From: Lachnospiraceae bacterium
GTDB taxonomy: Bacteria > Bacillota > Clostridia > Lachnospirales > Lachnospiraceae
Direction of reading: 5' to 3'
NCBI GenBank assembly: GCA_017622875.1
Contig: JAGAQG010000012.1
Span: forward strand, 1 to 64,000
Length of the DNA: 64,000 nucleotides
Below, one piece after another: positions 1 through 12,997 of the stretch. Every line of letters starts with the position of its first letter. The first letter of the stretch is position 1. Both the position numbers and the translations under genes were made by a program. The notes beneath the pieces are model-generated. The model had not been told where the DNA came from, searched no databases, and saw only the letters and a list, made by a program, of their open reading frames with translations.

Positions 1-61
1 GTTTTATTTCGTATACCCAAAACCAGCTATTTTCGTACCAGATACAGAGAAATATCCATGA
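1..61 (+). other. possible 3' end of an upstream gene
   Basis: The left edge is open in two frames. Frame 2 reads about 19 codons and stops at TGA 59-61. Frame 1 stays open to a TGA at 148-150 that overlaps the next start. Neither tail has a motif I recognise, so whether a gene ends here cannot be decided from this window. No convincing promoter was seen between 62 and 146. Confidence 0.2.
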
Positions 62-146
62 CAGTTGCTCATTTATCTGAGATAGAAACTAAAAAAACCT
101 TTATTTTAAAGGAAAAAAGACTTGATTTATTAGGGAGGAAAATGAA

Positions 147-1451
147 ATGAAGAAGAAAGTATTATCAATTTTTCTTGTTATGGCATTGGTACTTACAATG
201 TTAACAGGATGCGGGGGTGGCTCTTCGACACCTTCGGAAAGCTCATCAGGGGATAGTGAAAACACATTGACAGTATGGGCATGGGATAAGGCGTTTAATA
301 TTTATGCAATGGAAGAAGCTGAAAAGATTTATCAGGCAGACCATCCGGAATTTGATCTTGAAATTTCAGAAGTGAGCTGGAATGACGTTCAGACAAAACT
401 CGGCACAATTGTAGGTTCCGGTCAGTATGACCAGCTTCCGGATATCTTACTGATGCAGGATTTTGCTTATCAGAAATATGTAATTACATATCCGGATTTA
501 TTCCTTGATCTTACAGATTCAGGAGTAGATTATTCTCAATTTGCAGCTGGTAAAGTAAGTGCATCTGTAGTAGATGGAAAGAATTATGGGGTTCCATTTG
601 ATAACGGAACAGGAATTGCAGCATACAGAACGGATATTCTGGAACAGGCAGGATACACAATCGAAGATTTAACAGACATTGACTGGAATCGTTTTATTGA
701 AATCGGTAAAGATGTATATGCAAAAACAGGTTACTCTTTAATGTCCGTACAGGCAGCAAGTTCTGACATTATCTATCAGATGCTTCAGTCAGCAGGTGTT
801 TCTACATGGAATGAAGACGGAAGTGTAAATTTTACAGATAATGAAGTTTTAAAACAGTGTATTGAAATTTATAAAGAAATGGCAGATGCCAATGTTATGC
901 AGATTGTAAACAGCTGGGATGAATATATTGCAACATTCACAAGCGGAAAAGCTTGCGGAACATTAAACGGATGCTGGATCATGGCTTCTATTCAGACAGC
1001 AGAAGATACAGCAGGCAAATGGGCAATTACAAATTACCCATCACTTCCAGGCGTAGCAGGAGCTACAAACTATACAAACCAGGGTGGATCAACATGGGCT
1101 GTAACACAGAATTGTAAAAACGTTGATCTTGCAATTGATTTCTTAAACAGCACATTTGCAGGAAGCACAGAACTGTACGATACAATTCTTCCGGGTGCAG
1201 GCGCATTAGCAACATGGTTACCAGCAAGTGAAAGTGATGTATATGCAGAACCACAGGAATTCTATGGCGGTCAGCAGGTTTACACTTTACTTTCTGATTA
1301 TTCAAGCAAAGTGCCGGCAGTAAATTTGGGCGTTTACTATACAGAAGCAAACACTGCATTATATACACTTTTAGCAAATGTGGTAGCAGGTGCAGATATT
1401 GATTCAGAACTTCAGACAGCAAAAGAAACAGTAGAGTTCAAAATGCAGTAG
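147..1451 (+). CDS. Sugar ABC transporter substrate-binding lipoprotein
   Basis: This 434-residue protein should capture a sugar outside the membrane and pass it to the two permeases encoded next. It has a lysine-rich start, a hydrophobic segment and a lipobox (LTGC) with Cys22 as the lipidation site, followed by a Ser/Gly-rich linker typical of Gram-positive lipoproteins. The mature part resembles family 1 (MalE/UgpB-like) binding proteins in length and in its aromatic-rich sequence. An AGGGAGG ribosome site lies 8 to 14 bases upstream of the chosen ATG; an earlier ATG at 141 stops after two codons. No ATPase gene is in the cluster, so a shared MsmK-type ATPase encoded elsewhere is likely. 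The neighbouring GH42 enzyme points to a beta-galactoside as ligand (inference). Confidence 0.9.
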   Translation: MKKKVLSIFLVMALVLTMLTGCGGGSSTPSESSSGDSENTLTVWAWDKAFNIYAMEEAEKIYQADHPEFDLEISEVSWNDVQTKLGTIVGSGQYDQLPDILLMQDFAYQKYVITYPDLFLDLTDSGVDYSQFAAGKVSASVVDGKNYGVPFDNGTGIAAYRTDILEQAGYTIEDLTDIDWNRFIEIGKDVYAKTGYSLMSVQAASSDIIYQMLQSAGVSTWNEDGSVNFTDNEVLKQCIEIYKEMADANVMQIVNSWDEYIATFTSGKACGTLNGCWIMASIQTAEDTAGKWAITNYPSLPGVAGATNYTNQGGSTWAVTQNCKNVDLAIDFLNSTFAGSTELYDTILPGAGALATWLPASESDVYAEPQEFYGGQQVYTLLSDYSSKVPAVNLGVYYTEANTALYTLLANVVAGADIDSELQTAKETVEFKMQ

Positions 1452-1479
1452 TCTGAAGTGTTAAGAGGGCATTGGCAAT

Positions 1480-2364
1480 ATGAAAAATAAAGGGAATTTT
1501 GCTCAAAAGCAAAACAGGAGCAGTTGGATTTTATTAGCCCCGGCGATGGTTTTGATTTTGATGTTCAGTATTTATCCTGCAGTCAAAGCATTGATAACAT
1601 CCTTTCAAACCGGTGCAGGATTAAATATGCAGTGGGCTGGTTTTGAAAACTATGCCAGAGTTTTTAAGGACAAAACTTTTATTCAGTCACTTAAAAACTG
1701 TATCGTTTACCTGATTATTCAGGTACCGATCATGTTGGTGCTTGCACTGGTGCTTGCATCGGCACTGAATGATAGAAAATTAAAATGCAGAGGTCTCTTT
1801 AGAACAGCAGTTTTTTTACCATGTGCAACATCACTGGTATCTTATGCGATTATTTTCAGATCTCTGTTTGCTACAGATGGTTTTATCAATTCAATCCTGG
1901 TAAATCTCGGAGTGTTAGATCAACCGTTTAACTTTCTTTCCAATGCAACGGCGGCAAAAGCAATCATTATTATAGCTTTGATATGGAGATGGACAGGCTA
2001 TAATATGGTATTTTATCTTGCCGGTCTGCAAAGCATTGACTATTCCGTATATGAAGCAGCAAAGATAGATGGAGCAACACCATTCCAGACTTTTACAAGG
2101 ATTACAGTTCCTTTGTTAAAGCCAACAATTTTAATGACTGCAATCATGTCAACCAACGGAACACTGCAGTTGTTTGATGAATCTGTGAACCTCACATTCG
2201 GAGGACCTGGTACCTCTACAATGACAATGTCGCATTATATTTATAATCAGGCATTTATGGGAGTTCCAAACTTTGGATATACGTCCGCAATGGCGTTTAT
2301 TATTTTGATCATGGTAGCAATCCTTGCATTTGTTCAGTTGAAAGTAGGTGAAAAGGATGAGTAG
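1480..2364 (+). CDS. Sugar ABC transporter permease (MalF/UgpA type)
   Basis: This is an inner-membrane permease of 294 residues with about six hydrophobic segments. It carries the cytoplasmic EAA loop that docks the ATPase, visible as YEAAKIDGATPFQTF around residues 190 to 205. It starts 28 bases after the binding-protein gene and its end overlaps the next permease gene by 8 bases, as expected for a translationally coupled operon. In this family it forms a heterodimer with the second permease. Substrate choice is set mostly by the binding protein, and the GH42 gene downstream suggests galacto-oligosaccharides (inference). Confidence 0.93.
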   Translation: MKNKGNFAQKQNRSSWILLAPAMVLILMFSIYPAVKALITSFQTGAGLNMQWAGFENYARVFKDKTFIQSLKNCIVYLIIQVPIMLVLALVLASALNDRKLKCRGLFRTAVFLPCATSLVSYAIIFRSLFATDGFINSILVNLGVLDQPFNFLSNATAAKAIIIIALIWRWTGYNMVFYLAGLQSIDYSVYEAAKIDGATPFQTFTRITVPLLKPTILMTAIMSTNGTLQLFDESVNLTFGGPGTSTMTMSHYIYNQAFMGVPNFGYTSAMAFIILIMVAILAFVQLKVGEKDE

Positions 2365-3166
2365 AAAGTTAGGTACATTTGTAAAATATGCATTTCTTGT
2401 GGTTGCTTCTATTCTTTCCGTTTTCCCATTGGTATGGATGATTATTGCGGCAACGAATAAGAGTGTAGATGTAATTGCGGGAAAATTGACATTTGGAACA
2501 AATCTGCTTGAAAACTATCGAAATCTGATTGCTCTCCAGCCGGTTTGGAGCAGCTTTGGGAATTCCTGCAAATATGCTCTGCTTGTAACTGTAGTTGCAC
2601 TGGTCATCAGTTCAATGGCAGGGTATGCGTTTGAGGTATATAAAAGCAAGTGGAAAGAACTTGGTTATACACTGGTATTAATGACTATGATGGTTCCTTT
2701 TGTTGCGTTAATGATCCCTTTGTTTCAGATGTATTCAAAAGCAGGACTTCTTAACAAAGCAATTGGATTTATGCTTCCGTCAATTGCAACACCGCTTTTG
2801 ATCATGATGTTCAGAACAGGTGCCAAGTCATTTCCAAAAGAAATTATTGAAGCAGCACGAATTGATGGTTTGGGAGAAATTCGAATCTTCTTCCAGATGT
2901 TTGTGCCGGTTACAAAATCCACATATGCAGCAGCAGCGGTTGTAACTTTTATGAATGCATGGAACAACTATTTATGGGCAAAGGTTATCATGTCTACGGA
3001 TGCAACTCAGACAATGCCGATGTTGATTTCAAACCTGATTTCTGGTTATGTAACAGACTATGGTGTACTGATGCTTGCTGTATTAATTACAACAATCCCA
3101 ACAGCAATTGTATTCTTTGCATTACAGAAGAACTTCGTAGAAGGTATTACCGGAGCAGTAAAATAG
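2357..3166 (+). CDS. Sugar ABC transporter permease (MalG/UgpE type)
   Basis: This is the second permease half, 269 residues from the chosen ATG, with about six membrane segments and a second EAA loop (IEAARIDGLGEIRIFF) near residues 172 to 187. A GTG at 2348 would add three residues. I prefer ATG 2357 because an AGGTG ribosome site at 2346-2350 sits six bases before it, while the GTG has no site at a proper distance. It overlaps the upstream permease gene by 8 bases. The pair matches the CUT1 carbohydrate uptake class. Confidence 0.92.
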   Translation: MSRKLGTFVKYAFLVVASILSVFPLVWMIIAATNKSVDVIAGKLTFGTNLLENYRNLIALQPVWSSFGNSCKYALLVTVVALVISSMAGYAFEVYKSKWKELGYTLVLMTMMVPFVALMIPLFQMYSKAGLLNKAIGFMLPSIATPLLIMMFRTGAKSFPKEIIEAARIDGLGEIRIFFQMFVPVTKSTYAAAAVVTFMNAWNNYLWAKVIMSTDATQTMPMLISNLISGYVTDYGVLMLAVLITTIPTAIVFFALQKNFVEGITGAVK

Positions 3167-3210
3167 GAACTTCGGTTGGTCAGAGCTGAAAAGGAGCAGG
3201 CATAATATAC

Positions 3211-4206
3211 GTGAAAGAAAAAGTAAATATTAGCAGAATAGCCAAAGATTTGGGAATATCGGTTTCAACAGTGTCCAGAGCCCTGTCGGGGAATGGGCGA
3301 GTTGCAGAAGCAACAAGACAGGAAATACTTGATTATCTTTTGAATAAGCAATTGGTTCCCAATGTAAGAGAAAAAAACTATACCGATATTACGACCAATA
3401 TTGTTGCTGTTACGGTTCCAGAGGAAGGGAACTTTGTGTTTATGCCATATTTTCAGCACACGTTTTTCAGCATTTATGATTTCTTTTCAATCAGGGGGAT
3501 TCAGGTCATACCGATTAAAATCAGTGCCCAAAATATATCGTACCTGAAAAAAGCTGTAGAAGATCATGTCATGGATGGAGTTATTTTGACCAGACGGGTT
3601 GAAAACGTGGAAGAAATTAAATATTTGAAAGAGCATGGGGTCCCTTTTGTGCTGATTGGAGAGATTGATGATCCGGAAATTGTGCAGGTGGGAGCTGATA
3701 ATGAACAGGCGACCTGTGATCTGGTCAGTGCCTTAATCCAAAAAGGTTATTATAAAATGGCTGTGATGTGTGCGGAAAAGAGACAGCCAATTAATCAGAT
3801 ACGGTTAAAGGGACTCATAAATGCTCATGTAAAAAACTATATGGTACTGAATCAGGAATTTGTATTTTATGATACGGATTCGGAAGATATTGCTGAACTT
3901 GCTGTAGAGAAAATACTGGCTGCAAATATGGATGCTATCATTTGTATGGATGATAACATTTGCCTGAATTTACTCAAAATATTAAAGAAACGTCATATAG
4001 AGATTCCAAAAAGAATAAAGGTAGCGTCACTTCATAATAGTCCGTTCCTGGAAGCGTGGAATCCGTCAATTACATGCGTAAACTATGATGTGGACGGAGC
4101 GGGGAAAGAAGCTGCAAGGATGTTATACACCTTACTGACTGAAAAAAGGAAATTGCCGAAAGTAGTTATGGGGTATGAAGTCCAGATGAAGGAATCCACA
4201 AATTAA
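3211..4206 (+). CDS. LacI-family transcriptional regulator
   Basis: This 331-residue DNA-binding repressor opens with a classic LacI helix-turn-helix (IAKDLGISVSTVSRALSG, residues 7 to 24) and continues into a periplasmic-binding-protein-like effector domain of about 270 residues. The start is GTG at 3211; an AAGGAG lies about 15 bases upstream, slightly far, but no better start would keep the HTH. It lies between the ABC permeases and the GH42 gene, so it probably controls this operon in response to the imported sugar. Its main operator is probably left of the window, since I saw no clear LacI palindrome between 62 and 147. Confidence 0.92.
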   Translation: MKEKVNISRIAKDLGISVSTVSRALSGNGRVAEATRQEILDYLLNKQLVPNVREKNYTDITTNIVAVTVPEEGNFVFMPYFQHTFFSIYDFFSIRGIQVIPIKISAQNISYLKKAVEDHVMDGVILTRRVENVEEIKYLKEHGVPFVLIGEIDDPEIVQVGADNEQATCDLVSALIQKGYYKMAVMCAEKRQPINQIRLKGLINAHVKNYMVLNQEFVFYDTDSEDIAELAVEKILAANMDAIICMDDNICLNLLKILKKRHIEIPKRIKVASLHNSPFLEAWNPSITCVNYDVDGAGKEAARMLYTLLTEKRKLPKVVMGYEVQMKESTN

Positions 4207-4228
4207 AAAATATTTGTAGGAGAAAGCG

Positions 4229-6262
4229 ATGAATAAAATCTTAAATACAAATAAACTATTACATGGCGGAGATTATAATCCTGAGCAGTGGCTCGCATAT
4301 CCGGAAATATTGGAGAAGGATATTGAGTATTTTAAGAAAGCTCATATCAATGAAGTGAGTATGGGTATCTTTTCATGGTCAATGTTAGAGCCGGAAGAAG
4401 GTAAGTATTGCTTTGAATGGATGGAAGAAATTATTGAAAAACTTTATAAAAATGGTATTTCAGTGATTTTGGCAACTCCATCCGGTGCCAGACCAAAGTG
4501 GTTGTCAGACAAGTACCCAGAGGTGTTGAGAGTTGATGAGACCAGACATAGAAATTTATACGGATTAAGACATAATCACTGTTATACTTCGCCAGTATAT
4601 AGAGAAAAGACACGTCGTATGAACATGGAGTTGGCAAAAAAATTCGGAAATCATCCGGCGGTGATTGCATGGCATATATCTAATGAATACGGAGGAGAAT
4701 GTCATTGCGAGTTATGTCAGGAAGAGTTTCGTAACTGGTTAAAGGATAGATACATAACGATCGACAATTTGAATCGTGCATGGGCAACTACATTCTGGAG
4801 CCATATTTATCAGGACTTTTCGCAGATTGAAAGTCCATCCAGTCGTGGGGAATCAACACTGCATGGATTAAATCTGGATTGGAAACGATTTGTAACGGAC
4901 AGGACAGTAGATTTTACAAAACATGAAATTCAGGCAATTCGAGATGCTGGTTCATACAAACCGACAACGGTGAATCTAATGTATGATTATCAGGGACTGA
5001 ATTATCACAAATTCGCCGATGCGGTGGACATCATTTCCTGGGACAATTATCCACAGTGGCATAAAAAAGAGGAATATTTGACTGCTATGGACAATGGGAT
5101 GCAGCATGACATTATGCGCAGCATTCAAAAGAAGCCGTTTTTATTGATGGAAAGCTGTCCTGCTGCAACAAACTGGCAGCCGGTAAGTAAATTAAAAAAA
5201 CCGGGAATGCTAAATGCAGCATCTCTTCAGGCAATTGCCCATGGCTCGGACAGTGTTTTGTATTTTCAGCTTCGTCAAAGTCAGGGATCTTCTGAAAAAT
5301 TCCATGGAGCGGTCATTGATCACTATGGTGGAGATGATACAAGAGTCTTTAAGGAAGTAACAAAGGTTGGGGAAGATCTGGAACGTTTGGCTGAAATTAC
5401 AGGAACAGAGACAAAAGCAAAAGCTGCAGTAGTTTTTGACTGGGAAAGCAGATGGGCAATGGAAGACGCACAGGGTCCAAGAAATAAAGGGTTATTTTAT
5501 AAAGAATCAGTAGAAAAATCATATTACGCATTCCGAAAACTGGGGCTGGATGCAGATGTGATTGATATGGAACAGGATTTTAAAGAATATCAGATTTTAG
5601 CAGCTCCAATGTTATACATGTTTAAAAAAGGTTTTTCCGAACGAGTAAGTGAGTTTGTAGCTGATGGGGGACAGTTCATTCTTACATACTGGTCAGGAAT
5701 TGTTGATGAAACAGATTTGTGCTATTTAGGAGGTACTCCACATGGTCTGATGGATGTGTTAGGACTTCGCAGTACGGAAATCGATGCATTGTATGACGGA
5801 GAAGAAAATACCGGAATTCCTGTTCCTGGAAATATGTTGGGCATAGAAAGAACCTGGAAATGCAGTAATTTGTGTGATTTGGTAGAGATATCAACGGCAG
5901 ATGTGATGGCTGTATATGGAACTGATTTTTATCAGGGAATGCCTGCATTGACAAAGAACAGTTATGGAAAAGGAAATGCGTATTATATTTGTGCGGATTT
6001 CGAACAGGGCTTTTATGATGAACTTTATAAAAAAATTGCAGAGACAGTGAATCTGAAAGGAGCACTTGATGATATTCCGGAAGGAATAGAAGTGACAACA
6101 AGATGCAGCGAAGAATACCAGTATCTGTTTGTGCAGAATTTCAATCGTCATGCAGTGAAAATATCATTACCAACTGATGGGGCGGAAGTTCTTCTTGGAA
6201 ATTATGATGACGGCTCAATAGCTGGTTTAGAGACTATAGTTTTAAAGCGAAAAAACAAGTAG
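4229..6262 (+). CDS. GH42 beta-galactosidase
   Basis: This 677-residue enzyme should hydrolyse terminal beta-galactosyl bonds in the cytoplasm; it has no signal peptide. It has the GH42 layout: an N-terminal TIM barrel starting with HGGDYNPEQW, a trimerisation domain from about residue 390, and a small C-terminal beta domain. Glu153 in the ISNE motif fits the acid/base, and Glu308 in LLMES fits the nucleophile. A Cys-rich stretch just after Glu153 (CHCELC) matches the zinc cluster of many GH42 enzymes. It starts 22 bases after the LacI gene with an AGGAG site, so the importer, regulator and enzyme look like one operon. GH42 enzymes often act on galacto-oligosaccharides rather than lactose; the exact substrate is open. 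Confidence 0.94.
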   Translation: MNKILNTNKLLHGGDYNPEQWLAYPEILEKDIEYFKKAHINEVSMGIFSWSMLEPEEGKYCFEWMEEIIEKLYKNGISVILATPSGARPKWLSDKYPEVLRVDETRHRNLYGLRHNHCYTSPVYREKTRRMNMELAKKFGNHPAVIAWHISNEYGGECHCELCQEEFRNWLKDRYITIDNLNRAWATTFWSHIYQDFSQIESPSSRGESTLHGLNLDWKRFVTDRTVDFTKHEIQAIRDAGSYKPTTVNLMYDYQGLNYHKFADAVDIISWDNYPQWHKKEEYLTAMDNGMQHDIMRSIQKKPFLLMESCPAATNWQPVSKLKKPGMLNAASLQAIAHGSDSVLYFQLRQSQGSSEKFHGAVIDHYGGDDTRVFKEVTKVGEDLERLAEITGTETKAKAAVVFDWESRWAMEDAQGPRNKGLFYKESVEKSYYAFRKLGLDADVIDMEQDFKEYQILAAPMLYMFKKGFSERVSEFVADGGQFILTYWSGIVDETDLCYLGGTPHGLMDVLGLRSTEIDALYDGEENTGIPVPGNMLGIERTWKCSNLCDLVEISTADVMAVYGTDFYQGMPALTKNSYGKGNAYYICADFEQGFYDELYKKIAETVNLKGALDDIPEGIEVTTRCSEEYQYLFVQNFNRHAVKISLPTDGAEVLLGNYDDGSIAGLETIVLKRKNK

Positions 6263-6284
6263 CATAAATCTAAATCCTTAATGT

Positions 6285-6322
6285 AGAAGACTATTGATGA
6301 TAAATCGGTAGTCTTCTTTCTT
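6285..6322 (+). terminator. Intrinsic terminator after the GH42 operon
   Basis: AGAAGACTA (6285-6293) pairs with TAGTCTTCT (6309-6317), with a 15-base loop and a T-rich tail. It ends the ABC-LacI-GH42 operon before the separate AraC gene. Confidence 0.7.
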
Positions 6323-6357
6323 TACGAAAAAAAGCCGATAGTTCAAGTTTGTGCATG

Positions 6358-6405
6358 TTTAATCAAAAATAGTTTATGGAAAGAAATTTGATCAAAAAAT
6401 ATAAT
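6358..6405 (+). promoter_or_regulatory. Direct repeats and -10 element upstream of AraC gene
   Basis: Two similar direct repeats, TTTAATCAAAAAT (6358-6370) and TTTGATCAAAAAAT (6387-6400), start 29 bases apart, close to three helical turns. The second abuts a TATAAT (6400-6405), and no good -35 box is present. Activator-dependent promoters of the AraC type look like this, so autoregulation by the following gene is a reasonable inference. Confidence 0.4.
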
Positions 6406-6437
6406 ATTAACAAAATGATACTCAAGGAGAATTGAGA

Positions 6438-7244
6438 ATGATTCCTATTTATGATGAGAAAAAAGAACAATTATATATGCTCCATAAACTGTCACAACAT
6501 TTTCCGCCCCATTTGCATGAAACTCCGGAATTTATATACATAACGAACGGGACCTTGGAATTAGGAATTGATGAAGATTTTTTTCACATGGAAAAAGGGG
6601 ACTTTGCAATTGTGTTTCCGAATACGATTCATCATTATCAGGTCTTCTCTGCTTGTAAGAACAGTGCATTATATATTTATCCTACATTGTCATCTACGGG
6701 ACAGTTTCAGACTGATTTGCAAAGATATAATCCGAAGAATCCGGTGATTCGTCAAAGTGAAATACCTTTGGATGTTACAAACGCAATTATAACATTGAAA
6801 GAAGAAAAAGATATTAATCCGATTATTGAACAGGCCTATGTACAAATTATATTGGCGAGATGTATGCCTATGTATGAACTGGAAGAAAAGAGTTCTGAAC
6901 AAGGTGATATTATTTATAGAATGGTTTCGTATATAGCGGCACATTTCAAGGAAGATATTACCCTTGAAAGGTTAGCTAAGAGTTTAGGCGTAAACAAGTT
7001 CTCTCTATCAAAAATTTTTTCTTCAGTATTTCATACAAATTTTAATCAGTATTTAAATGAACAAAGGCTTAATTTTGCGTGCTCTATGCTGGAATATTCC
7101 GGAAGTTCTATTACTGATATATGTCTGGAAGCAGGTTTTCAGAGTCAGAGAACCTTTAATCGTGCCTTTCAGGAAATATATCGTATGACGCCCAGAGAGT
7201 ACAGAAACCGATATAAAGAAAGATTTCTTATAAAAAAAGAATAG
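6438..7244 (+). CDS. AraC-family regulator with cupin sensor domain
   Basis: This 268-residue regulator has an N-terminal cupin-like sugar-sensing domain (HFPPHLHETPEF near residues 17 to 28, then GDFAIVFPNTIHHYQ) and a C-terminal double helix-turn-helix of AraC type. An upstream in-frame TTG at 6432 is possible, but AAGGAGA at 6424-6430 is seven bases before ATG 6438, which I take as the start. It stands alone between the GH42 operon and a convergent second AraC gene, with its own terminator downstream. Its target is probably one of the neighbouring galactoside operons (inference). Confidence 0.9.
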   Translation: MIPIYDEKKEQLYMLHKLSQHFPPHLHETPEFIYITNGTLELGIDEDFFHMEKGDFAIVFPNTIHHYQVFSACKNSALYIYPTLSSTGQFQTDLQRYNPKNPVIRQSEIPLDVTNAIITLKEEKDINPIIEQAYVQIILARCMPMYELEEKSSEQGDIIYRMVSYIAAHFKEDITLERLAKSLGVNKFSLSKIFSSVFHTNFNQYLNEQRLNFACSMLEYSGSSITDICLEAGFQSQRTFNRAFQEIYRMTPREYRNRYKERFLIKKE

Positions 7245-7269
7245 GAAATATCATAAATAGAAAAAACTA

Positions 7270-7311
7270 ATATCCGCATGGAACGAGGTTGTCAACTGTC
7301 CATGCGGATAT
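7270..7311. terminator. Terminator hairpin between convergent AraC genes
   Basis: A perfect 13-bp inverted repeat, ATATCCGCATGGA (7270-7282) and TCCATGCGGATAT (7299-7311), sits between the ends of two convergent genes. The minus-strand side is followed by TTAGTTTTTTC, so it is best as a terminator for the minus-strand gene and may serve both. Confidence 0.7.
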
Positions 7312-7323
7312 ATAAATAAATGA

Positions 7324-8187
7324 TTAATTTGAATGCTCTGATAAATGTTTTCTGAAATCGGAGGGAGACATACCGACTTGTTTTTTGAAAAGACGGCTGA
7401 AATACAGAGGATTATTATAGCCTACAATTTCAGAGATTTCGGTTACGTTATAATTCGTAGTTTCAAGCAGGGTTTGCGCATTGGAAATACGAAGAGAGAG
7501 AAGGTATTGGGTTGGTGTGACATCAGTATATTCTTTGAAATTCCGAATAAACCAACTTACGCTTATATGCTGTTTTGCCGCATATTCTTCAATACAGATC
7601 TGCTTGTTATAATTTTCGTGAAAATAACGCACTGCATTATCCATAGAAGATACAAGAAGCAGCGTTTTTTCACGCGGTTTGTTGTTGATTGAACGATGAA
7701 TCAGGATGAGAAGGTGCTGCAGATAGCCTACCAATAGCTCTTCGTAGTCATCTTTACAGAGCGTTAACTCGTGTATCATTTGCTCAAATAGTTGTTTGTA
7801 TTCTAAGGATGTTCCCGTATATAACACTCGCATATGATCTGCAATACCGTATTTGCGGAGAATGTTTTTAACATTTCCTCCGGTAAAGTGAACCCAATAT
7901 ACCTGTGTATGATCTGCAGCATAGTAATAATAACGTTGTTCTTCCTTTGGGCGATAAATGACCATATTGCCGGCAGAAATAATGTGTTCAACGCCATTGA
8001 AATAAAAATGTGCTTTCCCGGAAGCTACATAGATAATCTGATAGTCCAGACGTCCGCGAGGACGATAGGTCGGAAGTTTTGGTCTGGTAAACAAATGATA
8101 TGTGCCGCAGCTGCAGACAAAAAGAGGTTTACTTTTGTCTTTAAAATCTAATATTTTATTATGCCAATACGCTGAGTTCACATACAT
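7324..8187 (-). CDS. AraC-family regulator, divergent from GPH-lacZ
   Basis: This 287-residue transcription factor has an N-terminal cupin-like domain (YQIIYVASGKAHFYFNG) for effector binding and a C-terminal AraC DNA-binding domain with two helix-turn-helix units, ending in the usual GYNNPLYFSRLFKKQVGMSP signature. Reading right to left, AAAGGAGAACC lies just before its ATG. It is divergent from the GPH transporter and LacZ genes across a 197-base gap, the standard layout for an activator of the neighbouring sugar operon. The same regulator/transporter/glycosidase layout recurs twice at 35-48 kb, though there the regulators have a different N-terminal domain. Confidence 0.92.
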   Translation of the reverse strand: MYVNSAYWHNKILDFKDKSKPLFVCSCGTYHLFTRPKLPTYRPRGRLDYQIIYVASGKAHFYFNGVEHIISAGNMVIYRPKEEQRYYYYAADHTQVYWVHFTGGNVKNILRKYGIADHMRVLYTGTSLEYKQLFEQMIHELTLCKDDYEELLVGYLQHLLILIHRSINNKPREKTLLLVSSMDNAVRYFHENYNKQICIEEYAAKQHISVSWFIRNFKEYTDVTPTQYLLSLRISNAQTLLETTNYNVTEISEIVGYNNPLYFSRLFKKQVGMSPSDFRKHLSEHSN

Positions 8188-8284
8188 GATTGGTTCTCCT
8201 TTGCTGCATAAAATTGAATATGAATTAGTATATGGATTGGAGTTAATTGTATCATTTTGTTCATGTTTTGTCTAATGTAATTTA

Positions 8285-8313
8285 TGGACAATTCTGACGT
8301 TGAAAAATATACT
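8285..8313 (+). promoter_or_regulatory. Promoter for the GPH-lacZ operon
   Basis: TGGACA (8285-8290) and TATACT (8308-8313) are separated by 17 bases, about 70 bases before the GPH start. The non-ideal boxes fit a promoter helped by the divergent AraC protein. Confidence 0.45.
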
Positions 8314-8384
8314 TAAATAAAAAAGAAGAACACGAAAAAACAAACCAAAATTAAAATGTCACTATGTACAAAAGGAGAGTAAAA

Positions 8385-12586
<4,202 letters not shown>

Positions 12587-12610
12587 TTAATTAGATAGCA
12601 GAGTGTCTAG

Positions 12611-12627
12611 AAGGATTATTTATAAAA
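12611..12627 (+). repeat. 17-bp direct repeat, right copy
   Basis: AAGGATTATTTATAAAA here is identical to the lacZ ribosome-binding region at 9744-9760, but no start codon or reading frame follows it. It may be the leftover front of a lost gene or a recombination joint. Confidence 0.75.
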
Positions 12628-12663
12628 TTAAGTTTAATAAAAATAAGTAAATGAGATATAGAG

Positions 12664-12692
12664 ATGGCCGGCAGAAATGCTGGCCATTTTTA
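12664..12692 (+). terminator. Intrinsic terminator after lacZ
   Basis: ATGGCCGGC (12664-12672) pairs with GCTGGCCAT (12679-12687) over a six-base loop, followed by TTTTT. It closes the GPH-lacZ operon. Confidence 0.85.
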
Positions 12693-12709
12693 TTATGAAA
12701 AATAGCAAA

Positions 12710-12762
12710 TTACACATTGTGTATTGTAAAAGACTGCGTTATAATTAATACACAACGTGTAA
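12710..12762 (+). promoter_or_regulatory. Promoter between twin palindromic operators
   Basis: TTACACATTGTGTATT (12710-12725) and AATACACAACGTGTAA (12747-12762) are inverted copies of each other with one mismatch, and each is itself near-palindromic (TACACA-N-TGTGTA). Between and within them lie TTGTGT (12717-12722) and TATAAT (12740-12745) with a 17-base spacer. The first operator covers the -35 box and the second the start site, 37 bp apart centre to centre. This is a strong picture of repression, probably by the HTH protein encoded next. Confidence 0.75.
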
Positions 12763-12784
12763 CAAGGGAAGGGATTATAATATT

Positions 12785-12997
12785 ATGGATTGCAGCAAAA
12801 AAATAAAAGAATTAAGAGAAAGTACAGGAATGAATAGAAGAGAATTTTGTGAGTATTTCGATATTCCATATCGTACAGTCACAGAATGGGAAAGAGATAA
12901 CAGACACGCACCGACATATGTTCTGCGATTACTGGAATATTATATCCGCATGGAGAAATTGATGAAGGATAAGGAGGCAGAAAAAACGGATGAATGA
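12785..12997 (+). CDS. Small HTH DNA-binding protein
   Basis: This 70-residue protein is almost entirely one helix-turn-helix domain of the Xre/Cro type (IKELRESTGMNRREFCEYFDI followed by PYRTVTEWERDNRHAPT). A GGGAAGGGA ribosome site lies about ten bases upstream of the ATG. It overlaps the ORF6N gene by 8 bases, so the two are translationally coupled. The twin operators over the promoter suggest that it represses its own transcription, like phage- and plasmid-type regulators (inference). It is too small to hold an effector domain; the ORF6N partner may modulate it. Confidence 0.8.
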   Translation: MDCSKKIKELRESTGMNRREFCEYFDIPYRTVTEWERDNRHAPTYVLRLLEYYIRMEKLMKDKEAEKTDE

